This document shows positions 11,320 through 22,738 of a stretch of 64,000 nt of DNA, one piece after another. The notes beneath the pieces were generated by a model that made no database searches, was not told where the DNA came from, and was given only the letters and a program-made list of their open reading frames with translations. A program made the position numbers and the translations under genes. Position 1 is the stretch's first letter. Each line of letters opens with the position of its first letter. This DNA is from Castanea sativa. Lineage: Eukaryota > Streptophyta > Magnoliopsida > Fagales > Fagaceae. The DNA lies in assembly GCF_040712315.1 (NCBI RefSeq), contig NC_134023.1:11603442-11667441 (forward strand), read 5' to 3'.

Positions 11320-13790
11320 TGAGCTGATTTATTTTTGGGGTGGTAATAAGTATTTTAGAAAAATTTTGACACTATTTTTATAAAAAATAAAAAAAATTAT
11401 TATAATATAATTGTTTTTTTTTTAAATAGATTATTAACTAATACTTAAGGCGATTCGTTAGCATTTTTTTTTTTTTTAATACCTTTAATTGTATTTGCTA
11501 AAAAGTGAGGGTAGAAAAGGTGCATTTAATAATATAAAGCAGAATAAAATTAGAGCAATAAATAATAGCTTAATCAGGATCAAGCCTAGTACAAAATGAG
11601 ATTACATATTTAAATTTGGTTTATTTTTTCTAAAATAAGTTTGAGCTTTTTTATAAGTTACTTGATTAATTTATTCATTTTCATATATAATAAACATTAC
11701 AACTAAAACTTTTTACCCCATTACAAATATATGCTAATAATTAAAAATTAAACTATAGTTGAATTATTTAAGTTAATTATATATAATGGCTCTGTCCTTC
11801 CTACCCATTATGAACTTATAAAAATTAGATATACCAACTTATATTGGTTAAAATTTAAATATAATTTTAATATATTATGGACTATTCACGTCATCAATAA
11901 ATTACAAATAATATTTAATATCTTATGAATTTGTTTACAAACTTTTATATATATATATATATATATATAAAATTTAAAATTATATATATATTTTAATCAA
12001 GCCTTATATTCATGAACTTGTTCATGATCACATTTTTATATTTGAGCTCAGCTTATTTGATAATTAAGCCTAATGAACTTAGTTCATATGCTAGATAAAT
12101 GAACATAAAAAATCTTTCTCTCGAGTCAAGCTCAAACTATTCATAAACAATTTCGTTCATTTATAGCCCTAATTAAAATATGAAATTGCCATACGGACAC
12201 CAAAATTGGTGATGGATAATTTTTTTTTTTTTGAGAAAATGAACTAACAAATTATTTACCAAAAAATTAAATTTATTTCTCTATGTCCATTTTGTTTATC
12301 AACAATGTTACAATCATAACACATTTAAATTTTAATAACTATCTTCACAACATCTGAGAGGTGACATATTGCGGTTAATTATTATAACATTACTTTCACA
12401 TAAGATCACCATTGAAATTATTTTTATTGTACACAAATTACAACATGTCACCATAGCAATGTGAGAGATATTTTAGTAGCAATGGGATTCTCGAAAATGA
12501 AAATTCTAAGTGAGGTAGCATCAATATTTATGTTTTCAAGCTATGTCTCAAATAGGTAGGTATTAAGGTGGAAGAGCTCAATCGAGTGGCCAAGAAAATG
12601 TTACTTGAGTTCCATTAAGCCAACAAAAAATTGAGTGAACCTAGCATAACATAACACTGAGAGGTGAAGTGGAAGTCTCTTGAAGGAAATTGATACGAAG
12701 CCAATTTTGACAGTGCCCTTCTTACTAACTCGTGCCCTAGCCAAGAGAGCTATTGATGCTCATGACTTGATTGTGTTGATAGAAAATTTTGCATATAATC
12801 ACTTTTACTTGAGTTCACTACTGACATAATTTTTTATTACACACCAATTATAATATATTATATAAGCAGTTGTACGAGAATTATTGTGTGGCTATACTTA
12901 TTGGAGGCAAAGAGGCTATCTTTTATTTTATATTGTACAGAAGGTATATTATATGTGGTATTGAAGGGCCTTGGAAGTTTTGAATGGTTACTCGATTAGA
13001 TAATTGTAGAAACAGAGTGAGGGGTTTGTTTGTAGGGCTGGTTGGGTCACATTGATTAAGAACTATACAAATAGCTCAAATTTTAATTTAGAGTGACAGC
13101 CCCGAAGTTAACAAAATCAATTCCCGGGCCGTTGGAGGAGAGAAGAGCTCTAGCATCTTTTAGTAAGTGTAGGAACTTGTTTGGTTAGATCTAGCAGTCC
13201 TTGGATAGCTTGGTTTGTGAGGAATTGGTGGGTAGCAATAGTACGCTTTGAGAGCGCAATTGCAGGGGCCATATATATATATACATAGATGAGGATCCCA
13301 AGCTGTTAAATCCAATGGATGAGGGATTTCCAGAGGATGTAAACCTCATGAAAATTCCTTAAAGAAGAGCTTATGTGGCTTGTAGAGGAGGTAAGCTATT
13401 GCGTATAACGAAGGCTCCGAGGACTCCCACCTCACCTCGGGGGGATGAGAACCCATTGCAAGGGGAGCATAGTGCAGCCTAGAAAGAGAGTAGAGTGACC
13501 TGGCATTGAACCTGAGAGAGAAGAAAGAAGAAGGATACAAAAGTCATCCCCTTCACATTAAATGCATTGCAACCACTTGTCTGACCACATTAATAGGGAA
13601 GTGACTATGAACAGTGACCACATAGCTAAAAACTTTATATATATGCCTGCTAGTGAGGCCTTGATGGGACGAGTATTAAGGAAGTGAAATCCTAACCCTT
13701 CAAATGTAGAGTCCAGATGCATTCTGGCTAACTATATAAAGCCAAGAAAAGTCTAGATCAAGGAGGTTGAGAGAGAAATAGAAAAAGGGA
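11320..13790. other. Intergenic, AT-rich, no intact gene
   Basis: Includes a (TA)n tract at 11946-11970 and long A/T runs. A more G/C-balanced stretch at 12480-13130 has short open pieces that match nothing recognised. The stretch 13280-13790 has the texture of a dispersed repeat but no ends could be defined. Confidence 0.5.
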
Positions 13791-13793
13791 AAC

Positions 13794-13796
<3 letters not shown>

Positions 13797-13830
<34 letters not shown>
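13797..13830. repeat. (GA)n microsatellite
   Basis: An uninterrupted run of gagaga dinucleotides about 34 bp long. Confidence 0.95.
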
Positions 13831-13833
<3 letters not shown>

Positions 13834-14091
13834 TAGGAGGTGAACTAACCAACTGTAAAGCCCCTCCTAGGACTAAACCCGAGGATGAACACTTAACCAA
13901 TATAAGGTTTTCTTTCTTTCTTCAGCCTGAAATCCACATACTATAAACTAATCTGTTCATTACTTGTTGTGTTGGAGTCGGGTACTAAAAAGGGTGATCG
14001 TGCTTTCCACCTCTAAAAATATATTGTGTGTGCAAAAATAACACGTCAGCATCCATGTGGTTTCTTTTTAGTTGTCCATTTTTGCTCACCA

Positions 14092-14103
14092 CACACACGC
14101 GCG

Positions 14104-14154
<51 letters not shown>
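14092..14154. repeat. Compound microsatellite CA-(GC)n-(CA)n-(TA)n
   Basis: Alternating purine/pyrimidine throughout: acacacgcgcgcgcgc, then CA repeats, then TA repeats. Such tracts are candidates for Z-DNA formation; that is an inference. Confidence 0.9.
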
Positions 14155-14496
14155 CCTTTAAGCACGCACAATGCACGTGCTTAGATGCTCTTCTATTTTT
14201 TTAGGTAAATATTAATAATTTGTATTTATTATAATTTAGAAATTTTTATTTTTATTTTTCAAACAAATAAAAATGATAAGTTTTAGAGATAAGCAGTAAC
14301 TATAATTTCTTTTTTGAACATGAAGGAAAAAATCCTAAATTTTAGGAGTTCTCTTTTTTAATTCAAAATGAAATTTGTATTTTGACACTTATAACCCTAT
14401 TTCTAAATGAAGTTAACCTTTATTAATGAGAGTATTTTTGAACTACATAAAAGTCCAATTGAAAGAAAAGAATCCTTTTATATATAGTACAAGCCT

Positions 14497-14725
14497 CTGA
14501 GCACGTGCTCAGAGGCTCTTTGATTTTTTGGATAATAATTTAGAGCATTTATTATAATTTGAAATTACTACATTTTTTAATTACAAAAAAACCTAGGGGT
14601 GTGATGAGTATTTTTTTTTCATTACACCCCTAGGTATTTTGTGATTAGAAAATGTAGTAATCTCAAATTATAATGGATTCAAATTATTAAATTTTACCCA
14701 ACAAATAGAAAAGCCTCTAAGGGAG
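14497..14725. mobile_element. Fold-back (MITE-like) element F1
   Basis: The left arm (about 14506-14602: ggctctttgattttttgg ... cctaggggtgtgatga) is the imperfect reverse complement of the right arm (about 14620-14722: cattacacccctaggtatt ... caaatagaaaagcctct). They enclose a short T-rich loop. No coding capacity. It belongs to the same family as the element at 16166-16425. Target duplication not resolved. A diverged piece of the same end sequence (gcacgtgctt..atgctcttctatttttt) lies at 14175-14205. Confidence 0.75.
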
Positions 14726-14985
14726 GAAGATAACTAAAATCTAACCATGTGTGTTTCACATGATACTAGGATAAATGTCACTGTAGATTGTTGCCACCTA
14801 ACCCTGTTCGCAGCAACTCCTCCACACTTGTGTGCAGGAAATCCTTGTCCAATTTTAAATACCAAAGGTGACTTGGTAGAGCCATTAATTTGAGATCTTA
14901 ATCACACTGGACAAAGAAATATCCAAAATTTATTTATTGCATTGCATCAAGGAGAAAGCATCTTCTATGCCTGGCTTGGGTCTAA

Positions 14986-16015
14986 GAGCATCCACATTCA
15001 TTTTTCCCAATTCTATCCTATTTTACCATCCAAAAAGATACTTTATCAATTATACAAAACAATTTTACAACACTTACAACATCCAAACTTCTATTTTCCT
15101 ATTCTACTCATTAAAATAATATTTCTACACAATAAAATAATATATCCCACAACATTATTTATCATTTCTCTCTCTTTCTTTCTACTCAAGAACGACAATC
15201 ACCACCACCGCTGCACCACACACACTTGACACCACCACCAGCAACTCATTATCTACCGTCAACACCAAAAAAAAAAACCCAGACCATCAACACCACCCTC
15301 TCCGATCATCAACACCAAAAAAAAAAAAAAAACACACACACACACACACGCATAGTAACCCACGGTCAAACCCACGCCACTACACCACCAGACCCACGCC
15401 ACTGCACCTACTGCCCAAGTCGTTGCACCACCAGACCAACGCCGCTGCATCCACTGACCACATTGTAGCCCACCGACCCAAAACCCACTCCTACACAGAT
15501 CACAACCCACGCGACCACCGCCACCCACCGACCCAAAACCCACTCCCACGTAGATCACAACCCACGCGATCCAACACTAACCCACCACGACCTCCATTGC
15601 TAACCAAACCCAGCCCAGCCCGCCGAGACGCCGATCCAAACCCAGCCCACCAATGGATGCCAATCCAACCTCCAAAATCAAAAACCAAGCACCAGTGCAA
15701 GCTTCGAATGAGAGAGATGTGAGAGAGGGAGTGAGGAGGGAGGAGCTGTTGTGAGAGAGGGAGTGAGGAACTGAGAGTCAGAATGAGAGAGAGAGATGAG
15801 AGACCCCGGAGAGAGAAAAGTTTAAGCTTAAAATATTAATATTTTTTTTACAATTGAGCTACAATGTGGTTCTACATTTAGAACCGCACTGTAGCTCAAT
15901 TGTATATTTTTTTACAATACTTACTTTTTACAACATTCAATGGAGGGGTTCTTTATGCTACAGTACGGTTCTTTATGCTTAAATTTGGAATTTGACTCTT
16001 TCGTTCCTGATGCTC
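14986..16015. mobile_element. TAA-flanked non-autonomous element, GAGCATC termini (copy 1)
   Basis: Starts gagcatccacatt and ends gatgctc, flanked on both sides by TAA (14983-14985 and 16016-16018). TAA/TTA target duplication is typical of the PIF/Harbinger superfamily. The interior holds pyrimidine- and CA-rich low-complexity DNA, then GA-rich DNA (15715-15820), and an internal palindrome around 15850-15905 (acaattgagctacaatg versus actgtagctcaattgt). Open frames inside (15226-15722 on both strands) are low-complexity and not believable genes. Related copies lie at 17004 and 48048. Confidence 0.7.
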
Positions 16016-16165
16016 TAAGTCCGGTGCATTAAAGATTTTTCCATTATCAACAGACTTTAAGTCCATTTTAGATTGATTGCCAAAAAGAAAAATAGCATGT
16101 TTTATACTTTGTATCGAGTAGTATTTTATTTTAAAACTTGCCTTCTCATGTTGCTTGTGCCAAAG

Positions 16166-16425
16166 CGGTCTTCTATTTTTTTTTTTTTTTAAAGGACAAC
16201 TTTTTATTCATTATAATTCGAGGTTGATGCATTTTTTAATCATAAAAATACCTAAGGGTGTGAGGCGATCTATACATTTTCGAATGTGTTTGTAATTTGT
16301 GCTACACCTCATCACACCCCAAGATATTTTTTTAATTAAAAAATACATCAACCTCGAATTATGATAAATGGAAATTTGTGTTTTTTAGAAAAAAAAATAA
16401 TAGAAAAGCATTTGAGCATGTGTAA
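16166..16425. mobile_element. Fold-back (MITE-like) element F2
   Basis: The left arm (attcgaggttgatgcatttttt, aatacctaagggtgtgagg) pairs with the right arm (cacaccccaagatattt, aaaatacatcaacctcgaatt). The outer sequence (cttctattttttt / aataatagaaaagc) matches that of F1. The element is non-coding. It abuts direct-repeat copy B at 16442. Confidence 0.75.
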
Positions 16426-16441
16426 CATGTGTGTGGAGAGG

Positions 16442-16790
16442 CTAATTGTATTTAGGTACTTGTATCAAATTATTTTGTGCAACCCAAGGGTTAACAACTA
16501 GTAAATATTATATTTATATATCAATTTCTTTTCCAAGTTTGAGCCAACAAGTACTGATCTCCTACAACAACAACAACAACAACAACAATTCTTAACACAC
16601 ACACACAAAATATTTAGTATTCTTAAAAAAAACAACAATTCTTAATCCCAAAATTTAGGGTTAGTAAACATGCTTGATTTAGGTCATATATGTTCTGTTT
16701 TTGGAAAGAATTAAGATCATTTATTAAATATATTTATTAAAAAAAATTGCAATCCCATCATTGCTGAGACAGGCTGCAAGTCTCCTTAAC
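16442..16790. repeat. Direct repeat copy B (partner of 1-350)
   Basis: Same sequence as 1-350 with a few substitutions, a longer CAA run and a shorter CA run. After tctccttaac it continues into sequence (gatattattcataaaaattg) not present after copy A, so the two loci differ at that junction. In copy A the R1 repeat follows instead. Confidence 0.9.
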
Positions 16791-17003
16791 GATATTATTC
16801 ATAAAAATTGAGCTTGCTGGACCCAATTTTGTTTAGAAGCTCCCCTAGACTATTATTAAATGTATATATGAAATTATAAAATACTATATAAACTGGACCA
16901 ATGAGATATTAGTGGATGGAAGCAAAACAATGCTCAATTAGTCGAATGAAATTGTGTCAGGATACTGGGAGCCTCTAAAGACATTCCATGTTTAAGCTTT
17001 TAA

Positions 17004-17904
17004 ACCATTCTTATCAAACCTTTCAAATGCTAAAATTTTTTTTTTTTTTAGCATTTTTAACCCAAAAGCTTGCTCCATCAAACCTTTTAAATGATATAAT
17101 TTTTGCAATTGATGAACAATGCCATCTCATATTTGAGACCACACTGTTCACCAATTGTAAAACTTTAATTATTTTTTTATTCAGTGGGGCCCACTATCTT
17201 TTATTCTTTATCTTCACCATTTCTTCTCATTTCATTTCTTCCTGTTTCACCATTTCTCTGCTCTCTCTTCTCTGATCTCTCTTCTCTCTCTGTTGTTCAT
17301 GGTCTGTTATGCTCGTCGTCAATTTTTGCTCGTCGCCAATCTCTGCACGTCGTCAATCTCTGCATGTCGCCGATCTCTCTACTCAAAGCCACTTGATCTT
17401 TCTACTCTTCGTCTGCAACGTCGCCGATCTCTCTACTCTCAGTCACTTGATCTCTACTCTTTGGCCGCAACGTTGCCAAGTCGCCGCTGCCTCCGATTCG
17501 CCCTCCCACTCACCCTCACCGGTTTAGATCTATGATTATCTCTTACTCATGTTCCGATTTGCAGGTTGTGGGTTCCGATTACACCTCACCGGTGGAGGGT
17601 TTTTTTTTTCTTTTCTTTTGCTATGGTTGGTGGTGGTGAGTGGATGTGGTGGTTGTGGGTGGTGGGTTTTGTGGTGACTGTTGGTAGTGTGGCGCCGACG
17701 GTGCTATGAGAAAGAGAGAGACAGAGGAGAGAGAAAAAATAAAAAATTATTGAAAAATAATAAAGAAACAATATTTAAATAAAATGGTAAAAAAAATAGA
17801 AGTTTTGATATAGGTTGTATTGTAAAGTGGTGTGATATATGTTATAAAATTGGGTTTTGAGATGGTAAATGCTAAATTTTTTAGAATGTTTGATAAGAAT
17901 GCTC
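17004..17904. mobile_element. TAA-flanked non-autonomous element, GAGCATTC termini (copy 2)
   Basis: The left end accattcttatcaaacc is mirrored by the right end gtttgataagaatgctc, flanked by TAA at 17001-17003 and 17905-17907. Just inside, aaatgctaaaatttt pairs with aatgctaaattttttaga. The interior is C/T-rich (17220-17520) with repeats of gtcgccgatctctctactc. No believable gene. Termini and target site ally it with the copies at 14986 and 48048. Confidence 0.7.
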
Positions 17905-17907
17905 TAA

Positions 17908-19735
17908 AAGACATCAAACTAATAAACAGGAAAAAGACATCACATCACAAACTATAATAAAGCCTCTAAAGACATTGTAATTTAAATTTAAAAAACATTA
18001 AGCTAAAGATCCAAGTTAAAAAAATTAAAAAAAAAAACGTCACATCCCAGACATTCTAGCTGCAAACTAATCATGGCATGCATAACTTAAACTATACTCT
18101 CTAGACCATACTAATTCCATACTCAATGCACTCAAAGACATTGTCCAAATTATACACGGCTGCTGCATCTCCATTGTGCCTCAATAGAACTGACCCATTC
18201 TCAAAATGCCAGAGATTCTCTTGGAAGAAATTATTGTGTACTCCCAGAATACCATAAATGCATACTTCCTCCTCTCACATGAATGGTAGGTCTTACTAAT
18301 TAAATTCATGGTAGGATCCGCCATTCATGTGAAAGGAGGGATTACGCATTTATGGTACTCCGAGAATAGCTAATAATTTTCCTCTTGGAAGTTCAATTCA
18401 TCTTCATGATTTTTCTGCATAAAAAAAGAATTAAAATGGTTAAAACAGTTTAGTACTATGAAACTAAGAAAAGAGAAGAATTTCAATTTGACCACTACCA
18501 ATGTTGAGGCCCAATCGTCCCAAACTCAAATTCCTGGGGATCAAAACCCATGCAACGAAAGCGCATCAACGACACAAACTTCATATTATCATTTTCAGAA
18601 ATTTCCCTTCCATGTCTAGGTTCCAATGTAATATTAACTTGAGCACTGACAAGTCCAATTTTTGCACTACATATATGAAAGTTCAATTAGCGTGCAAAAC
18701 ACTAATGAATGCTTAGACCCCTAATTTCAAATTAAACCAACACAAGCTTATACCCAAATAATATATGTGTGGAATAATAGGTACAAGCAAAAACCTAAAC
18801 AAATAAACAACTCTACACCATAATTAATTACAACACAACAACAATTAAAAGGTAAGAGTAAGGGTTAGAGAGATGCAAACACAAAGATAACACTAGCATG
18901 TGTTATCGAAAAGGAAACTGAAGAATTCGACGAAAAACCTCTCTGCCGCCCTTCAAGTGGTGAAATGATCCACTAAATAATAAAGTTAGGATACACGAAT
19001 AGCAATAGACCCTCCAATCCTAATCTACCCAATGCACCTAAGCCCTCTAAGCTTCTTACTTCAATAAGGTTAAGCCTAATCTTGTCTTCTTTAGCTTTCT
19101 AGATCCCGCAATAAGTCCATTGCATCAACCAAGTGAATTGGTCATCTCTGAACTGTTTCCCAAGCACCAAAATACCTCCTCACTGATATGGGTATGGTGA
19201 GATAAGGATTTGGCTAATAAACCTCTCAAGGGTATGTCAATGGAGAGGGTGAGAGTAGAGGAATTTGGAGAATCAAATGTCTAAGATTGTGGATAAGTCA
19301 ATCTTGGTTTTTTCTAGGATTTCTCTCTCAAAATTCTTTTTGGAAGCTCTCTACATTTCGTGGGTATAAGGGTATTTATAGTAGAGTACGTGAGGAATGT
19401 GAAAAGTCATTTTTTTGCAAAACAGGACATTCTAGCGACTGACTCTCGCGACTAGAACGAGTTGCGAGTTTGAGTCGCGAGTTAACTGCTAGGCCAAATT
19501 GTACTTTTTGTTCTGTAGTGCTCCAGCTATCGTAACCTTTCAGCTTCCTGCATCCTTCACACGTGTGACACTTTGGCGACTTGCCAGTCGCAAGTCAGTC
19601 GCGAGACTCATCTTGAATGCACACAACTTGAGTTTCTTCACACTTTCTCACACACAACCCTTACGTAATTCCCACCTAAATACAGGGTATCTAATTGCTG
19701 AAATTACAAGCAAATTTGACACGGAATAAAGTCAA
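17908..19735. other. Intergenic, repeat-like, no gene
   Basis: 18240-18370 holds a small inverted pair (ataaatgcatacttcctcctctcac versus gtgaaaggagggattacgcatttat), probably a ~130-bp fold-back element. 19430-19620 has several variants of tcgcgac/tcgcgag. The rest reads like long non-coding repeat DNA; no ends or frames could be supported. Confidence 0.4.
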
Positions 19736-19743
19736 CACATGAT

Positions 19744-19744
<1 letters not shown>

Positions 19745-19797
<53 letters not shown>
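19745..19797. repeat. (TA)n microsatellite
   Basis: About 26 TA units directly left of the pararetrovirus RT fragment. An ATG before it gives a spurious Ile-Tyr-rich reading frame that enters the viral sequence. Confidence 0.95.
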
Positions 19798-19799
<2 letters not shown>

Positions 19800-19800
<1 letters not shown>

Positions 19801-20565
19801 TAGAAACATTAGCACTATCCAAGCTGACACCATCTCCAAAACCTTAAACATGATTAGTGCCAAAACCATACATCTGAAGTATCTTCAGGAGGAAATAAGA
19901 TACAAGAAAGTTGAGGACCAACTAGCTTGTAAAACCCTCCAAGAAGAGATTAGAAAGTTTGAGGAAAAACTTAAGCAGGAAGTCTGCTCTGATCTACCCA
20001 CAGCCTTTTGGCATAGAAAGAGACACAAGGTAGCTCTCCCATATGTCAAAGATTTCAATGAAAAGGACATCCCTACCAAAGCTCAACCCATCCAAATGAA
20101 CCAGGAACTTATGAATACCTGTAGAGCAGAGATAGAGGACCTCCTTAAGAAAGGAATCATCAGAAAATCTAGATCGCCATGGTCTTGTCCTGCCTTCTAT
20201 GTCTAGAAAAATGTTGAGATAGAAAGAGATGTCCCTAGGTTAGTAATCAACATCAAGCACTTAACAAAGTCTTAGAATGGATAAGATACCCAATTCCTAA
20301 CAAAAAGGACTTAGTTAACAGCCTTAGCAAAGCAGTTGTTTTCAGCAAGTTTGATATGAAGAGTGGATTTTGGCAAATACAAATCAGAGAGCCTGATAGG
20401 TATAAAACAGCCTTCACCACACCCTTTGGCCATTACGAATGGAATGTGATGCCCTTCGGTCTCAAAAATGCACCTTCTGAATTCCAAAATATCATGAATG
20501 AGATTTTTAATCCATTCTCGAGTCATGCCATTGTATACATTGATGATATACTCATTTTTTCTCTA
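19800..20565 (+). pseudogene. Endogenous caulimovirid fragment: reverse transcriptase region
   Basis: Plus-strand codons resemble the polyprotein of petuvirus/florendovirus-type plant pararetroviruses: a charged stretch leading into the RT domain, then RT motifs such as the FSKFDMKSGFWQI block, MPFGLKNAPSEFQ and the catalytic YIDD at about 20536-20550. The frame is broken by a TAG at 20204-20206 and a frameshift near 20265. Homology stops abruptly just after YIDD at about 20565, where sequence of opposite orientation begins. No RNase H follows. This is an old, inactive integrated copy. Family placement is by recognition only. Confidence 0.85.
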
Positions 20566-21735
20566 ATCGCTGTCCAAGTTATACCCGCTATAAGGGTCTT
20601 AGGAATCTTGGAATGGATCCAGTGGATCGTGGTTGACTGATCCCTCAGAAGCAGTGGGAGAGACCTGTTCTTCTGATTCTAGCTGTTGTGAGTGAGCTAT
20701 TAGCTGCTGGGCTAATTCTTTTAACTCTTTGCTAGATTTTCCGGTAATCTGGACAGAGTCTAGGCTAGACTGAGATCTTATCATGTGGGCAATGGGTCTC
20801 TGAACTGGGGGAGGATAATCCTTATAAACCTGATTGATGATTGGATTAATCCTAAGGCTGTCCCACCATTTAACTGAGAATTCCCGGTCCAAGAGGTTGT
20901 TGTTAATTGTATATTTCCACATACTGATCCAATGGACCTTGTACCTCTGGGAGAAGATTAAGATTACTGGGAACTGGGATCTGTGCCTAGAGGAGCTGCA
21001 CCTTGAATCAAAGTACCTTAAAGCATCTTGTAATGGTTCTGGGAAGATCTGGGGGATGGATCCAAACATTTCCCACCACTTAAGGAACCAGGAGGGGGGT
21101 TTGGCTATCAAACTCTTTGCTGAACATTAAGAACCATGAATGGTTAAATTTCTGGTTCTGGAAGAAGAGTACTTTTTCGAAAGCATCCATGTAGTCATAA
21201 TAGCTGTAATGGAGTATTGAGCCTGACGGAGATCTGTAATTTTTGAGGATCCTTAGCAGGGAAGGATGTTGTCCCCATTCTTTACTACTGATAAAACCTG
21301 TGATGATGAACTTGTGATAGAGGACTATTGGGGGGTCCCCTTTGCTGTAGATATTTTCTATTTGAGCAGACTTTTCCTGAGAGAGGATGCTCTTATAGAA
21401 CTGGATATTTTTCTCTGGATGTTTGGGTAAGAAATGCCAGTTTGGTGGCAAAACTTCCATGGCTAAGGCTAGGGGATCTGTTATATGAACTAGGTGGGGT
21501 TCAATATAAGAGATATGCTGGGTAAAGGTCTTCTTGACATAAGAGGACTGTCTTCCTCTTTGGGTTGGATAGGAAGAAGGTTTTTGAGTTTGGATAAGGC
21601 TAAAATGTTCTTCTATCTGATAAGGGTTGATAGCTTTGGGTGCTGGGGAGGCTAAGGCTGAGCTGTAGCTGGGTTGACCATATGGTGGCCTTTCATAATT
21701 TGGTTTTGGGATTGATGAAACCAAATAACGATTGG
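20566..21735 (-). pseudogene. Endogenous caulimovirid fragment: polyprotein region upstream of RT
   Basis: On the minus strand two overlapping frames (21080-21735 and 20599-21111) form one diverged polyprotein segment, with a frameshift near 21095. Features are a Pro/Ser/Tyr-rich N-terminal part, the motif LPPNWHFLPKHPEKNIQFY, HSWFLMFSKEF, and a Trp-rich part including WFLKWWEMFGSIPQIFPEPL. This resembles the non-enzymatic part of endogenous pararetrovirus polyproteins between movement and RT domains. It is inverted relative to the RT piece at 19800-20565, so the locus is rearranged. The left edge lies at a (TA)n tract near 21740-21763. Confidence 0.7.
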
Positions 21736-21779
21736 CAATGTTTGATGATATATATATATATATAACAAATATTAAAAAC

Positions 21780-22735
21780 AGGTTGGAAACATCAAACATG
21801 GGTACTTATATTGGAGAATACAATAGCCTAGTCTCAATGGTCAGGTGATGGATGAAAATCATATTACAGTGGTGCAAATAAAGAAATATATTTCAAATGT
21901 TGGAGGCTATGTGCTAAAGTTCACATAAAAGAGACTCACCTTGCAAACTTTTTTTTTCCCCAAAGACACAGCAATGGTATCCTTACTGATAGTGTTGCAT
22001 GAGTTGCATCTTATCTAGATGGAAAACAAAAAATAAAATAACAAAAACTAAGTTAGACGAAATCTCACCCACCATTCATATATATGATAATTTGTCCTCC
22101 ATCTACACACAAAAGAATATATATTTATATATACCTTAAAACTTGTACTCAAAGGTTCGATTGTCTGTACCACCTTGAGGCTGGAACTTACTCACTCCAA
22201 ACATAGCAACCCGAATTTTCAAGGAAAAAAGCTTGGAGGTGGGATGTTCCATTGCTTCAGGAAATGGAAAGCTCTGTTTTGTTGTGTGTTTTGGCTAAGA
22301 GGAAACGAGTAGCTGATGAATTGGTTAACACCCTCTACTATATATATAAAGCTTTGGTATTAAATAGGTAGGTGGAGTTAGAAATGAGTAGTTCTATGAC
22401 CATAAATTAATTCACAACTTTTGTTACAATTTTACATGGCAATTCATAATTGATTGTCTGTCACTTTTATATAGACCCATAACTTCTTCTTTTTCACTAT
22501 TCATAATCAAATATATGGATAATTGTGACAAAAATTATGGACCTAGAATTTTTTTTTTTAGTAGAAATCAATTCTTATTCCTTTTCCAGTTTTAGTATCT
22601 ATTAATAATTTATATTTTAAAGCAACCTTATTATAAAATATGGTGTAATAGTCTACTTCTACCAAGTTAATATACTAGAGTGGACGAGTGACTTTCTACT
22701 AACTACTAAGGTAGGACCATGTGCAAGTGGTTAAT
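21780..22735. other. Intergenic, no gene; possible small fold-back element
   Basis: Non-coding AT-rich DNA. Around 22393-22550 ctatgaccataaatt..acttttgttacaatt is imperfectly mirrored by aattgtgacaaaaattatggacctag, consistent with a ~160-bp fold-back element. Target site not resolved. Confidence 0.4.
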
Positions 22736-22738
22736 AGC

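Noticed and set aside
12480..13130. Possible gene relic with a short open stretch near 12700-12800
   Set aside because: No family recognised and frame breaks on both sides; not enough to annotate.
15226..15722. Overlapping ORFs of 80-100 codons on both strands
   Set aside because: Low-complexity His/Pro/Thr or Gly/Val/Trp products from CA- and CCA-rich DNA inside a transposable element; no domain and no codon-usage signal.
19739..19799. Protein start with a long Ile-Tyr repeat leading into the RT frame
   Set aside because: The N-terminus is translation of a (TA)n microsatellite; only the part from about 19800 is real viral-derived sequence.
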